Part shown: piece after piece, positions 1 to 10,214 of the stretch
Layout: every line of letters starts with the position of its first letter
How positions within the stretch are numbered: the stretch's first letter is position 1
Source: Marinobacter sp.
GTDB lineage: Bacteria; Pseudomonadota; Gammaproteobacteria; Pseudomonadales; Oleiphilaceae
Assembly: GCA_018402255.1 (NCBI GenBank)
Contig: JAGYIS010000008.1
Coordinates: 62,001 to 126,000 of the forward strand
Length of the DNA stretch: 64,000 nt
Direction of reading: 5' to 3'
Notes under the pieces: generated by a model
What the model was told of the DNA's origin: nothing
The model's input: only the letters and a program-made list of their open reading frames with translations
Database searches by the model: none
Position numbers and translations under genes: made by a program

Positions 1-1711
1 CATCGATGGTGACGCAGAACGGGGTCAGGCCGGCCCGGTGGGCTTCCTGAACCGCCATGCGGGTATCTTCCACACCGTAGCGGCCCTCGTACAGGTCCAG
101 GTCGTTGGGTTTGCCGTCGGTCAGCAGCAGCAGGATTTTCTGATGCTCCGGCCGGGCCCGGAGCAGTTTGGTGGACTGGCGGATGGCTGCGCCCATGCGG
201 GTGTAATAGCCGGGCTCCAGCGCCTGGATACGGCCCCGGCTGGTGTCGTTGTAGGGCTCGTCAAAGCCTTTGATGTGATGAAAACGAATGTGGTCTCTGC
301 GTCGCGATGAGAAGGCGAACAGGGCAAAGGGGTCACGGCTGGCGGTGAGGGCTTCGCTGAGTAATTGCAGGCCATCCCGGGCGATGTCGATCACTCGTTG
401 ATTGTTGTTGATGTAGGTGTCGGTCGACAGCGAGATGTCCGCCAGTACCAGGCAGGCCAGGTCGCGCTGGTTCTGTTTGCACTGGCGGAACAGCTTCTGG
501 TCCAGGTCGCCGGCCCCTCGTCTTTGTTGGACAACTCGCTCCAGGCAGGCATCCAGGTCCAGCTCTTCGCCTTCCCGTTGCCGTCGTTCCCATTGGCGCA
601 GGGGTTTCAGGGCGCTGAATTGCCGGCGTAAGGTCTGGGCCGGGGACTTCAGGCGTTCCGGTAATGGCGAGGGCACGGCATCCCGGCTGAGCAGCGGCTG
701 CAGGCAGCAAAAGTTGTCCCGGAAGCCCTGGCGGCGCCAGTCCCATTCGGGTAAGTGGATGCCCGGGCCCAGGAACAGGTCGTCGTTTTCTTCCGAAGGC
801 AGGTCCAGGTCAAACTTGATGGCGGAGGACGCTTCCCGGCGGTCCATGGAGATTGAAATCATGTCCATGTCATCGGCTACGGAATCGGCATCGTCTTCGT
901 CACTGTCATCCCCGGCCCGGTCCACGGGTATGAACTCGGACCAGGAGAACAGACTTTCAAGCCGGAACAGCATGATGCCCTGGTCTTTATCAAAGGCATC
1001 CACTCGCTCGGCGCGGCGGCGCTTGCGTTTTTTGGCCAGCCCGCCGGATTTCGAGTGGGTATTGTCGTCGCCGCCGATGATCTGGCCCTTGAGTCTGCCG
1101 CGGCCCAACACCGGGTAGAGCCACAAAATCACCGGCCAGGGGTCCGTCATGGCGTCAGGAAGATGACGAACACTGCCAGGATGTATCAGGGCCTGGCGGA
1201 TGGCTGTTTCGCGCTTTGCCTCTACACCGGGCAAGCTGTCCGGATCCGGCCGCCATTGCAAGGTGTGGCGAACCAGTCGTTGATACATGGGTTCGAGCCC
1301 CGGCCACTGACCAAGCAATCGCTGCACCATGGCCTGGTTGCCCTGCAGCCAGCTGTGGTGGTGAATCTCCCCCAGTGACGCCAGAGCCGCGAGCCATAGG
1401 TAAAGGTCCCGGTTGGCTTTGCGGGATGGGAACAGCGCCAGGCGGTCTGGCAGGCGAAGGCTGTCTTCATCACGCCAGGCCAGTTCGAACTTGCGGTGAG
1501 TGCCGGCCAATTTGTGCAGAAAGCGGCGGCGAATCTGAAATTGTCTGGGTTCTGCTACCACCAGGCTCAGGGCAGGATCGCCACCCATGGCGCGGAACAG
1601 GACTCCCAGGGTGCGTGCTTCGTCTTTCAGGTGCACGGTGTGTTCGGGAAACTCGCCCATCGCCTGGCGGGTTACGTATTCGTGCCACTTTAGTCCGACC
1701 CACTCTTCCAT
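1..1711 (-). CDS. norD: NO reductase activation protein NorD (3' end outside window)
   Basis: NorD is needed to assemble or activate the cytochrome c-type nitric oxide reductase NorCB; it is a large cytosolic protein with a C-terminal von Willebrand A domain that usually works with the MoxR-type ATPase NorQ. Reading begins at the ATG at 1711 (MEEWVGLKWHEYV) and stays open to base 1, giving about 570 residues, so the stop lies outside. The VWA domain is clear: a MIDAS motif DISLS starting near residue 425, and LLTDGKPND near the window edge. The gene follows norC, norB and the polyferredoxin gene on the same strand, as expected for a nor operon. norQ is not visible and may lie beyond the edge. 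Identity is firm. Confidence 0.93.
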   Translation of the reverse strand, partial: MEEWVGLKWHEYVTRQAMGEFPEHTVHLKDEARTLGVLFRAMGGDPALSLVVAEPRQFQIRRRFLHKLAGTHRKFELAWRDEDSLRLPDRLALFPSRKANRDLYLWLAALASLGEIHHHSWLQGNQAMVQRLLGQWPGLEPMYQRLVRHTLQWRPDPDSLPGVEAKRETAIRQALIHPGSVRHLPDAMTDPWPVILWLYPVLGRGRLKGQIIGGDDNTHSKSGGLAKKRKRRRAERVDAFDKDQGIMLFRLESLFSWSEFIPVDRAGDDSDEDDADSVADDMDMISISMDRREASSAIKFDLDLPSEENDDLFLGPGIHLPEWDWRRQGFRDNFCCLQPLLSRDAVPSPLPERLKSPAQTLRRQFSALKPLRQWERRQREGEELDLDACLERVVQQRRGAGDLDQKLFRQCKQNQRDLACLVLADISLSTDTYINNNQRVIDIARDGLQLLSEALTASRDPFALFAFSSRRRDHIRFHHIKGFDEPYNDTSRGRIQALEPGYYTRMGAAIRQSTKLLRARPEHQKILLLLTDGKPNDLDLYEGRYGVEDTRMAVQEAHRAGLTPFCVTID

Positions 1712-1724
1712 AACGACTCCTGAA

Positions 1725-2675
1725 TCAGGCGCGGGATTGGCGCGGAGGGGAGTGTATCTGGCGTACCGGAATCAACACGGTTTGCTTGCCAGGGGTTCCG
1801 GGTTCCCAGGTCAACAGGGAGCCTTCCGGGTTGTCTTTTTGCACCTCGCGGCAGGCGCTCACGCACTGCAGGCACTGGGTGCAGGAAAACTTGGCCCGCT
1901 TATGGCTGCGGGTAGGCAGGCGCATGGGGCAGGCTTCGTCACAGGCCTTGGTGCAGTCCCGACAGGCGGCGGCCCGTTCGGTGTCGAAGGTCACCACCCG
2001 AGCCTTGCCATTGGTCATCCAGGCGATGCTCTGCACCAGGCCGAAGGCGCAGCCATATTTGCAAAACAGGTGCCGGGCAAACAGAAAGTCAAAGGTGAAC
2101 ACTGCGGTGGCAACAGCAAGAAAAATGCCGGGGTACAGGCTCAGTTGTCCGGTGATTAAATCGGTATACAGCGGAATTGGCGGCAGCAGGTAAGACAGCA
2201 TGGCCAGCGCCCATGAGAATCCGATCAGGGCGCAGATCACGGTGAGGCCTGCCCAGTGAAGCGCCTTGCCGGTATTGCCTTTGTTCAGCGCCTCCCAAAG
2301 AGTGGGGCGACCTGTTATCCGGGTCATCAGATCGTTGATGGTTTCAACAACGGAAAAGTGCGGGCACAGCCATCCGCAATAGAGACGGCCCCATTTGAGA
2401 GAAATCCAGAGCACCAGCGGCACAAGAACCAGAATCGGCAGAACAAACCAGAACAGTACCTGACTGGCGACTTCGGTCGGGGTGCTGTGGGCGACCCAGT
2501 CCAGATTCAGGTTGAACGAGAGCGGAAAACCGAACAGTACAAAGTGGGTTTCGGTCAGGTCGTATCGGAAGATATTAAGTACCGGCGCAAGCAGAAACAG
2601 CAGGAAAAAGACGCAGCGGGTAATCAGGCGCTTTTGCTGAAGGGTGTCTTTCGGGTTGACGGTCTGCGCATGCAC
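1725..2675 (-). CDS. Membrane polyferredoxin (CcoG/NapH-like) in the nor operon
   Basis: Predicted inner-membrane 4Fe-4S protein of 316 residues. Several hydrophobic segments occupy the first 200 residues and include CGWLCPHF, the cysteine motif of the NapH/NosR/CcoG polyferredoxins. The C-terminal third carries two ferredoxin-type cysteine sets, CRDCTKACDEACP and CTQCLQCVSAC. It probably passes electrons or serves maturation; the substrate is unknown. The start is taken as GTG at 2675 because no in-frame ATG precedes it; the ribosome site is weak. It sits between norB and norD on the same strand, so a role in NO reduction is likely. It is shorter than CcoG (about 470 residues) and lacks the FMN domain of NosR, so neither name is applied. 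Confidence 0.82.
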   Translation of the reverse strand: MHAQTVNPKDTLQQKRLITRCVFFLLFLLAPVLNIFRYDLTETHFVLFGFPLSFNLNLDWVAHSTPTEVASQVLFWFVLPILVLVPLVLWISLKWGRLYCGWLCPHFSVVETINDLMTRITGRPTLWEALNKGNTGKALHWAGLTVICALIGFSWALAMLSYLLPPIPLYTDLITGQLSLYPGIFLAVATAVFTFDFLFARHLFCKYGCAFGLVQSIAWMTNGKARVVTFDTERAAACRDCTKACDEACPMRLPTRSHKRAKFSCTQCLQCVSACREVQKDNPEGSLLTWEPGTPGKQTVLIPVRQIHSPPRQSRA

Positions 2676-2736
2676 GGAGTTTGTCCAGAATCGGGATGAT
2701 TGCCGGGGTCAAATTGACCCCGGCGGTTATGCCTGA

Positions 2737-4612
<1,876 letters not shown>

Positions 4613-4681
4613 GGTCTCTCTCCTTGCTTGTTGGAATACCCGACTGCCCTGCTAGGATATAAAGATGTATCCGTAATGCTA

Positions 4682-4695
4682 TTGATGATTATCAA
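4682..4695. promoter_or_regulatory. DNR/FNR-type box upstream of norC
   Basis: The sequence TTGATGATTATCAA matches the FNR/ANR/DNR consensus TTGAT-N4-ATCAA at all ten conserved positions. Its distance to norC fits a class II activator site. A dnr gene lies in this window at 42755, so Dnr is the natural candidate, though ANR could also bind. Confidence 0.85.
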
Positions 4696-4799
4696 AGAAC
4701 GGGGTGGGTTTCTCTATTGCGCCGGGGAGTTACCTCTTCATGGGTAGGTGGTAGACTGCCCCGTTTGGCGTAAAGGTTCCGCTCTCGTCCGGAGGCTCC

Positions 4800-5723
4800 A
4801 TGGCGGCCGCTTTGGCTTTGTTTATCAAACTCCTTCCACTTTATGTGACGGTCGCCCTTGGCTGGATTGCCGGGCGTTATCTGGAGGCCAGCGGCAAACA
4901 TATCGCGGGCATCATGCTTTACATCGTGACGCCCTCGGTGGTGTTTTCCGGTGTGATGGCAGCGCCGCTTACGCCACAGGTTATTTTGCTGCCAGCGCTG
5001 GTGTTCGGGTTCTGTACCGTAATTGCGTTGGTGCATCTGGCTATTGCCCGCAGGGTGCTGACCGATGGCAGTGCGTCCGTCATTCCGCTTTCGGTGGGTA
5101 CCGGCAACACGGGGTACTTTGGTATACCGGTGGCGCTGTTGCTGTTCGGCGAGCAGGGCCTGGCGCTCTACATCGTCTGTATGCTTGGCACCACGCTGTT
5201 CGAGAACTCGGTCGGTTTCTATCTCGCCGCACGGGGGAAATACAGCATTCGTGATGCACTGGTGAGGGTGGCAAGACTGCCATCGGTGTATGCGTTTGCA
5301 GCGGCGGTGGCGCTGAACCTGTCAGGGGTGTCCATTCCGGGGGCATTTGTGCCGTTGTTCGATAATCTGCGCGGTGCCTACAGCATTCTGGGCATGATGA
5401 TTATCGGCATGGGCATACTGAGCTTTCGGGGTCTGGCCGGTAATCCGGTGTTCACCGGCCTTGCCTTCTTCGGCAAGTTTGTCAGTTGGCCGTTACTGGC
5501 GCTGGTTTTCTGGTGGCTGGATGCGCACCTGCTGGGCATATACGACCTGGCGGTGCATCAGGCGATTTTCCTTATTTCCATTACCCCCATTGCCGCCAAC
5601 ACCGTGGTGATCGCCACCTTGCTGGACGCCGCGCCCCGGCAGGCGGCAGGCACCACCTTGCTCAGCACGCTGTTTGCGCTCGGTTTTATTCCGGTGATGA
5701 TTGCCTGGGTGTTCGGGGCTTAA
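4800..5723 (+). CDS. AEC family (auxin efflux carrier-like) transporter
   Basis: Polytopic inner-membrane permease of 307 residues in the AEC family, whose bacterial members move small carboxylates such as malate or malonate; the substrate here cannot be told. Hydrophobic helices run the whole length, and the family's central region is recognisable (SVGTGNTGYFGIPVALLLFGE), as is the C-terminal part (FLISITPIAANTVVIATLLD). ATG at 4800 follows a good ribosome site (CCGGAGG). It is transcribed away from norC and its last 38 bases overlap the end of the convergent rhombosortase gene. Confidence 0.88.
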   Translation: MAAALALFIKLLPLYVTVALGWIAGRYLEASGKHIAGIMLYIVTPSVVFSGVMAAPLTPQVILLPALVFGFCTVIALVHLAIARRVLTDGSASVIPLSVGTGNTGYFGIPVALLLFGEQGLALYIVCMLGTTLFENSVGFYLAARGKYSIRDALVRVARLPSVYAFAAAVALNLSGVSIPGAFVPLFDNLRGAYSILGMMIIGMGILSFRGLAGNPVFTGLAFFGKFVSWPLLALVFWWLDAHLLGIYDLAVHQAIFLISITPIAANTVVIATLLDAAPRQAAGTTLLSTLFALGFIPVMIAWVFGA

Positions 5724-6285
5724 GCCAGAACAGCCCTGCCAATAGCAGGCCGGAAGAAAACCCCAGCCAGTGCGCTTGCCAGATCACCGGACCGCCGATC
5801 AGCTGAGTGGCATCAGTAAAACCTGTCCCGGTTGCTTCCATCAGCAATTTTCCGGTCAGCAGGATGAGGACACTGGCAGACAACATGCGCTCATCCTTCC
5901 AGCCCCGCACAGCAAGCATAGCGCCCAGCCCATGCAGACAGCCGGAAAAGCCCCGATAGCCAGGCAAATCCGGTTGAAGCAACATCAGCCCCAGAGAAAT
6001 GCCCAGCGCGATGAACAGCACCGCCACTACAGTCTGCCATAACGACAGAAAACGAGGGTAAAGCAGCCAGAGGGCCGCGAGCCCGGTCAGGTTCAGCAGC
6101 AGGTGCCAGCCGTTCAGATGAACCACATGCCCGGTCAGCAGCCGCCACCATTGCTCGGTCTGGAACAGGCCTGGCTGCCACTCCAGTGCGGCAGCCGGTG
6201 CCAGATAAAGCAGTGCCAATAAAATCATCAACCCTGGCGCCGGGCTGTTAACCACTCGATACCCCATTCGGGACCCATGCCTCAT
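5686..6285 (-). CDS. rrtA: Rhombosortase (rhomboid-type intramembrane protease)
   Basis: Rhombosortases are rhomboid-family serine proteases that process proteins carrying a C-terminal GlyGly-CTERM tail. The 199-residue product has about six hydrophobic segments, the rhomboid HLNGWHLLLN signature (residues 56-65), the nucleophile motif GFSGCLHG (Ser114, His118) and a later catalytic-type His in WQAHWLG (His172). The next gene, divergently transcribed at 6380, encodes a metalloprotease with a clear GlyGly-CTERM tail, the classic genomic pairing. Start at 6285; an in-frame ATG at 6267 is an alternative. The 3' end overlaps the AEC gene by 38 bases. Confidence 0.92.
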   Translation of the reverse strand: MRHGSRMGYRVVNSPAPGLMILLALLYLAPAAALEWQPGLFQTEQWWRLLTGHVVHLNGWHLLLNLTGLAALWLLYPRFLSLWQTVVAVLFIALGISLGLMLLQPDLPGYRGFSGCLHGLGAMLAVRGWKDERMLSASVLILLTGKLLMEATGTGFTDATQLIGGPVIWQAHWLGFSSGLLLAGLFWLKPRTPRQSSPE

Positions 6286-6379
6286 TAATACAGATTGTTA
6301 CGTTAAGTGTCTGGCTGGTAAGGCCGACACGCTTTAGTTTGCGCGAAACCGATGGGACTGAACAGAAAGGGATTCGCTA

Positions 6380-8578
6380 GTGAGAAACTCATGCCGTTTT
6401 CTGGTGATTGTTGCAACCTGGTTGTGGGCACTGTCCGCGCCATTGCAGGCAGATACTGCCGATTCATTGAGCTTGTGGGTCGATGGTACGAGTTACCAGG
6501 TTGACCTGACTGACAATGACCGGCTGGCATCCGCACTGGGGCCGCATCAGGCATTACTGGAAGGCCGTCATTTTCAGGGTCAGGTTGCTGAAGACCCGGA
6601 GAGTTGGGTTCGGGTGTCCAGAATGTCTGGGGGTTGGGAGGGTCTCGCTTACCTGTTTGGCCGTGTGCATGTGATCGGTGGCGATAACTCCGGGCATGAG
6701 GTTGCGCCCATGAGCTTCAGTTTTCAGAATCCGCCCCGCTGCGGACTGGACCATGCTCACAGCGAGGCAGAGCTCTCTCCTGATGCCATGATGTCGCCCA
6801 TGATGGCCCAGGCAGTTTCCGCCAGTTACGACAGCTTGTGTGAGGGTCGGGTGGCAGGAGCCTGTTTGTTGCTGGAGCTGGAGGTAGCATTTGATCTGCA
6901 GTTCCAACAAAAATTTCCCGATGACTTTCAGGATCGCGCTGTCAGCATTCTGAATATGGTTGAGGGTTTCTACTTTGAACAGTTCGGTATCGGTTTTGAT
7001 ACGCTGAGCCTGACCTTTCTGAAAAGTGATGTGTTTACCACCTCCACATCGGCTAATGAGTTATTGGGTGATGTCCGTGCCAAAGTGTTGGCGGGCAGCT
7101 TGCCTTTTCAGGAGAACCGCCGGGCACTGTTCCATCTGATCAGTGGCCGGGATTTCGACGGCAGTACGGCCGGGTTGGCCTACGTAGGCACGCTCTGCAA
7201 CACCAACGGTTACGGTACTGGTGTGACCAATGCCTTCTCCAGCAATGTATTGACCGCGGTGGTGGTGGCTCACGAACTGGGCCACAACTTTGGTTCAGGC
7301 CATGACGGTGATGACAACAGTTGCCCTTCGGGGTTTGTCATGAGCCCCTGGGCCAATCCGGATGCCACCCGTTTTTCATCATGCTCTGAGACCAGTTTTA
7401 TTGAAACGATCAACAGTCGGTCTGGCCTTGATCAGTGCTTCAACTTTCCTGCGGATGCGTCACTTCGAGCCCTGGCGTCTAATCCGTCAGAAGTGCCTTA
7501 CGCCGACAGTTTCCAGGCAACCTATGAAGTTGGCTATCAGAGAGCCTCTGAAACCGCCAACTGGCTAGACATCACGGGAAGGATTTCCGGTGCGCAAACT
7601 CGCCTGGATCTGGTGACGGTTGATGGCGTGCCCTGTGATATCGAAGGTGACCGCTACCATTGCGGTGATGTGCTACCGAACAATGGCGGGCAGCAATTGA
7701 CCGTTCAGGGATATTCTGGAACCAGTTCGGAAGTGGTCATTACTCAGGAAGTTTTCCTGGTAAGCCTGAACGGCGAAGTTAAAGACATCGTGCCTGAGAA
7801 CAACCGAATTGAGAGCCGGTACGCCGTTACGCCGAGAGCCATCGCAGCGCCCACCAATCTCCGTATTGCAAGGCTGGATCAAGGTTTCGCCCTCGAGTGG
7901 GAAACCAGTGCAAGCGCTGGCGCTGACTATCGGGTGGAACGACGAGGACCATCGGATTCTGGGTTTGCAAACGTATCGGGCAGGCTGGCGTCTGGGTCAA
8001 CCAGTTACCAGGACCTTGCCATGGTGGATGCAGGCGAGTATCAGTACCGGATTGTAGCGTTACAGGACGGCCTGCGCTCGGTGCCAAGTAACACCGTGAC
8101 GGCGTCCTGGGTTGAACCCCCGGTGGCGCCGATCAATCTTGATATCTCGGAATTGGACGGCGATGTCGTGCTGGCGTGGCAAAGTCAGCCCGGACCGCAA
8201 ACAGACTATGGCATTGAGCGTCGTCGTATTGACGATACGACTCACCCCTGGAAGGTGTTAGCAAGCTTACCTGCCACCGAGGCAATGTTCCTGGATGCGA
8301 CAGCCGTTGCGGGTATGGTTTACCAGTACCGTGTTGTTGCAATTAACGCAGAAAGAACCGACACCAGCGCATTGGTGCAGATCAGCCTTTCTGACAGCGG
8401 TGGAACCGAGGCTGGTGAACCCGGTGCGGATGAGCCGCTGGTAGGCCGGATGCCTCCGGAAAACGATGACAGCAGCAGCTCTGGCGGCAGTGGCGGTGGC
8501 AGTGCTGGCGCCAGTTGGCTGCTGCTGATGCTGATGGCGGGCCTACTGAAAGGGATTGTGCGCAGGAGGTCAGCGTGA
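6380..8578 (+). CDS. Secreted zinc metalloprotease (M12-like) with GlyGly-CTERM tail
   Basis: Predicted secreted zinc endopeptidase of 732 residues. A signal peptide covers about residues 1-25 (GTG start at 6380 with GAAAGG upstream). The catalytic motif HELGHNFGSGHD near residue 297 is the HExxHxxGxxHD zinc site of reprolysin/M12B-type metzincins, followed by a Met-turn-like segment (GFVMSPW). Two fibronectin III-like repeats lie in the C-terminal half (starting APTNLRIARL and APINLDISEL). The end is a canonical GlyGly-CTERM signal: a Ser/Gly-rich linker, a hydrophobic helix and RRRSA. The divergent neighbour is the rhombosortase expected to process this tail. The target is unknown. The stop overlaps the next start. 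Confidence 0.92.
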   Translation: MRNSCRFLVIVATWLWALSAPLQADTADSLSLWVDGTSYQVDLTDNDRLASALGPHQALLEGRHFQGQVAEDPESWVRVSRMSGGWEGLAYLFGRVHVIGGDNSGHEVAPMSFSFQNPPRCGLDHAHSEAELSPDAMMSPMMAQAVSASYDSLCEGRVAGACLLLELEVAFDLQFQQKFPDDFQDRAVSILNMVEGFYFEQFGIGFDTLSLTFLKSDVFTTSTSANELLGDVRAKVLAGSLPFQENRRALFHLISGRDFDGSTAGLAYVGTLCNTNGYGTGVTNAFSSNVLTAVVVAHELGHNFGSGHDGDDNSCPSGFVMSPWANPDATRFSSCSETSFIETINSRSGLDQCFNFPADASLRALASNPSEVPYADSFQATYEVGYQRASETANWLDITGRISGAQTRLDLVTVDGVPCDIEGDRYHCGDVLPNNGGQQLTVQGYSGTSSEVVITQEVFLVSLNGEVKDIVPENNRIESRYAVTPRAIAAPTNLRIARLDQGFALEWETSASAGADYRVERRGPSDSGFANVSGRLASGSTSYQDLAMVDAGEYQYRIVALQDGLRSVPSNTVTASWVEPPVAPINLDISELDGDVVLAWQSQPGPQTDYGIERRRIDDTTHPWKVLASLPATEAMFLDATAVAGMVYQYRVVAINAERTDTSALVQISLSDSGGTEAGEPGADEPLVGRMPPENDDSSSSGGSGGGSAGASWLLLMLMAGLLKGIVRRRSA

Positions 8579-9030
8579 TCGTAAAAAACATCAGTAGCCT
8601 GCTGGCGCTCGGATTGTTGCTGACTGCCTGCGCCGGCACGGGTAAAGATGCCGAACCGGTGAGCAGCCTCCCGGAAGCCCTGTTGGTCTGGCAGTCACAG
8701 GCGGTTGCCGGCTATGAAGTCACCATCGAACAAACCTGTTTCTGCCCGCCGGATCTGCTGCAGCCCATGCGAGTAACGGTCAGGGAGGGCAAGGTGATCG
8801 ACATCGAAGGGCTGGAGCAACCCCTGAACCACCCTGAAGTGCTGGATGAGGGGCGGCTCACCATAGAAGGCCTGTTCAGCTTGATCGCAGATTCCAGTGA
8901 ATCAGCGAGCAAGCTGGTGGTGCAATATGATCAGCAATACGGCTTCCCGGTGACACTGGAAATTGATGGTAGCCCATTCATTGCCGATGACGAGTTCTCC
9001 TATCGGCTGAGCGACTTCCAGCCTTATTGA
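8575..9030 (+). CDS. Predicted lipoprotein, DUF6174-like
   Basis: Small exported protein of 151 residues of unknown function. GTG at 8575 overlaps the protease stop (GTGA) and follows an AGGAGGT ribosome site at 8564-8570; it was chosen over an upstream ATG inside the protease gene. The N-terminus is a lipoprotein signal, LLLTACAGTG, with the lipidated Cys near residue 19. The mature part has TCFCPPDLLQPMRVTVREGK, resembling DUF6174 proteins, and a terminal stretch YGFPVTLEIDG. Tight coupling suggests co-translation with the metalloprotease; a role in its activity is only inferred. Confidence 0.75.
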   Translation: MIVKNISSLLALGLLLTACAGTGKDAEPVSSLPEALLVWQSQAVAGYEVTIEQTCFCPPDLLQPMRVTVREGKVIDIEGLEQPLNHPEVLDEGRLTIEGLFSLIADSSESASKLVVQYDQQYGFPVTLEIDGSPFIADDEFSYRLSDFQPY

Positions 9031-9035
9031 TTGCC

Positions 9036-9677
9036 TCAGCTCTCCTGAACGATAACGGGATGAGCTGCCCGGGCATTGGCAATATCAGACCGGGCATGCC
9101 GAACCACACTGATGCCTGCGGTGAACGCCAAGGTGCCCATAATGCCCGCCACGAGCAGGTCCGGCCAGGCTGAGCCAGTGCCGAATACCCCGAGTGCTGC
9201 GATCATGACGGCAACATTACCAACCGCATCGTTGCGGCTGCACAGCCAGACAGAGCGCATGTCTGAATCGCCCTCCCGAAACCGGAACAGCATCACGGCC
9301 ACTGAAAAGTTGGCGATCAGGGCAAGAAAACCCACGGTGCCCATGGTCAGTGGTTCGGGAGTTATACCCGCTTGCATAACGTACAGCCCCCGGCCCCAGA
9401 CCACCAGGCCAAATGCCGCCATCGTCAGCCCTTTGACCAGCGCCGCGCGGCCACGCCACAGCATCCCCATGCTTAACACCGTCAAAGACAGTAAATAGTT
9501 GGCGCTGTCACCAAAGAAATCGATGGCATCCGCCATGAGTGATACCGAGCCAGAATGGAGGCTGGCCAATCCTTCCACGAAGAACATGGTCAGGTTGACC
9601 CATAGTGCGATCCAGAGCGCCTTGCGGAAACCTGGAGCAGGGGTTTTGGGTGTCGGAGCAGAACAGTTGCAAGCCAT
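9036..9677 (-). CDS. Cation diffusion facilitator-type metal efflux transporter
   Basis: Inner-membrane transporter of 213 residues with the CDF fold: a metal-site helix SLMADAIDFFGDSANY and a second one with SRNDAVGNVAV, corresponding to the HxxxD/DxxxD-type sites of Zn/Cd exporters. It has about six hydrophobic segments but ends near residue 213, so it lacks the C-terminal cytosolic metal-binding domain of typical CDF proteins. The N-terminus has CNC. Expression is probably induced by metal through the MerR-type operator at 9715-9735, about 40 bases upstream. The regulator gene lies immediately beyond on the same strand. The exported metal (Zn, Cd, Pb or Co) is not fixed. Confidence 0.82.
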   Translation of the reverse strand: MACNCSAPTPKTPAPGFRKALWIALWVNLTMFFVEGLASLHSGSVSLMADAIDFFGDSANYLLSLTVLSMGMLWRGRAALVKGLTMAAFGLVVWGRGLYVMQAGITPEPLTMGTVGFLALIANFSVAVMLFRFREGDSDMRSVWLCSRNDAVGNVAVMIAALGVFGTGSAWPDLLVAGIMGTLAFTAGISVVRHARSDIANARAAHPVIVQES

Positions 9678-9714
9678 CAGAGACCTCGTTTTATAGGAGT
9701 TGTCTCTATTGAAA

Positions 9715-9735
9715 ACCCTGAAGTTGCTACAGGGT
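9715..9735 (-). promoter_or_regulatory. MerR/CadR-type operator-promoter of the CDF gene
   Basis: Dyad of 21 bases with ACCCTG and CAGGGT arms, matching the ZntR/CadR/PbrR operator form ACCCTnnAGnnGCTACAGGGT. Read on the minus strand, TTGACC serves as the -35 element and TTCAAT/TCAATA as the -10, separated by 19-20 bases, the stretched spacer typical of MerR-controlled promoters. Confidence 0.82.
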
Positions 9736-9750
9736 CAAGGCCTGGGATGA

Positions 9751-10200
9751 TTATTTTCCATGAGTGCCGGGAACATGGTTTGGTGCCCGGTGATCGTCCA
9801 CCCGGTCCAGCTCTTTGGTGAGGCCACCAAGAATGCCGCATTCGCTCACGGTGCGCCCTTGGGAGCATGCCCTCTGGAGCCGTTCCAGGGTCTGTTCCAG
9901 ACCGGCCAGCTCGGTTAGACGTTCGCGCACATGACTCAGGTGCCGGGCAAGCAGGGCGTCCACTTCACTGCAGTCTGCCTCCGGATTGTCGGCTAGCCGG
10001 ATCAACTCCCGTATCTCATCCTGGGTCATGTCGAGGTTGCGACAGCGTTTGATGAACAGCAATCGATCAAGATGATCATGTCGGTACTGGCGGTAGCCAC
10101 TGGCATTGCGACCAGGTTCCGGCATCAGGCCGATCTTTTCGTAGTAGCGAATGGTTTCAACAGGAAGGCCCGTTGTTTTTGACAGTTCGCCGATTTTCAT
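9751..10200 (-). CDS. MerR family metal-responsive regulator (CadR/PbrR-like)
   Basis: MerR-type activator of 149 residues. The winged-helix DNA-binding part fills residues 1-70 (MKIGELSKTTGLPVETIRYY, then a GYRQYR wing) and is followed by the long dimerisation helix. Metal-ligand cysteines occur where CadR/PbrR proteins have them: EADCSEVD near residue 77, RACSQ near residue 112 and the C-terminal SECGILGGLTKE. This favours Cd/Pb/Zn sensing. It lies just upstream of the operator and CDF gene on the same strand, unlike the usual divergent layout, so it may be partly co-transcribed with its target. Confidence 0.86.
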   Translation of the reverse strand: MKIGELSKTTGLPVETIRYYEKIGLMPEPGRNASGYRQYRHDHLDRLLFIKRCRNLDMTQDEIRELIRLADNPEADCSEVDALLARHLSHVRERLTELAGLEQTLERLQRACSQGRTVSECGILGGLTKELDRVDDHRAPNHVPGTHGK

Positions 10201-10214
10201 ACCCAGGCACCTCT

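Noticed and set aside
417..1118. Plus-strand frame of 233 codons at the left edge
   Set aside because: It is antisense to norD, whose VWA motifs are unmistakable on the other strand.
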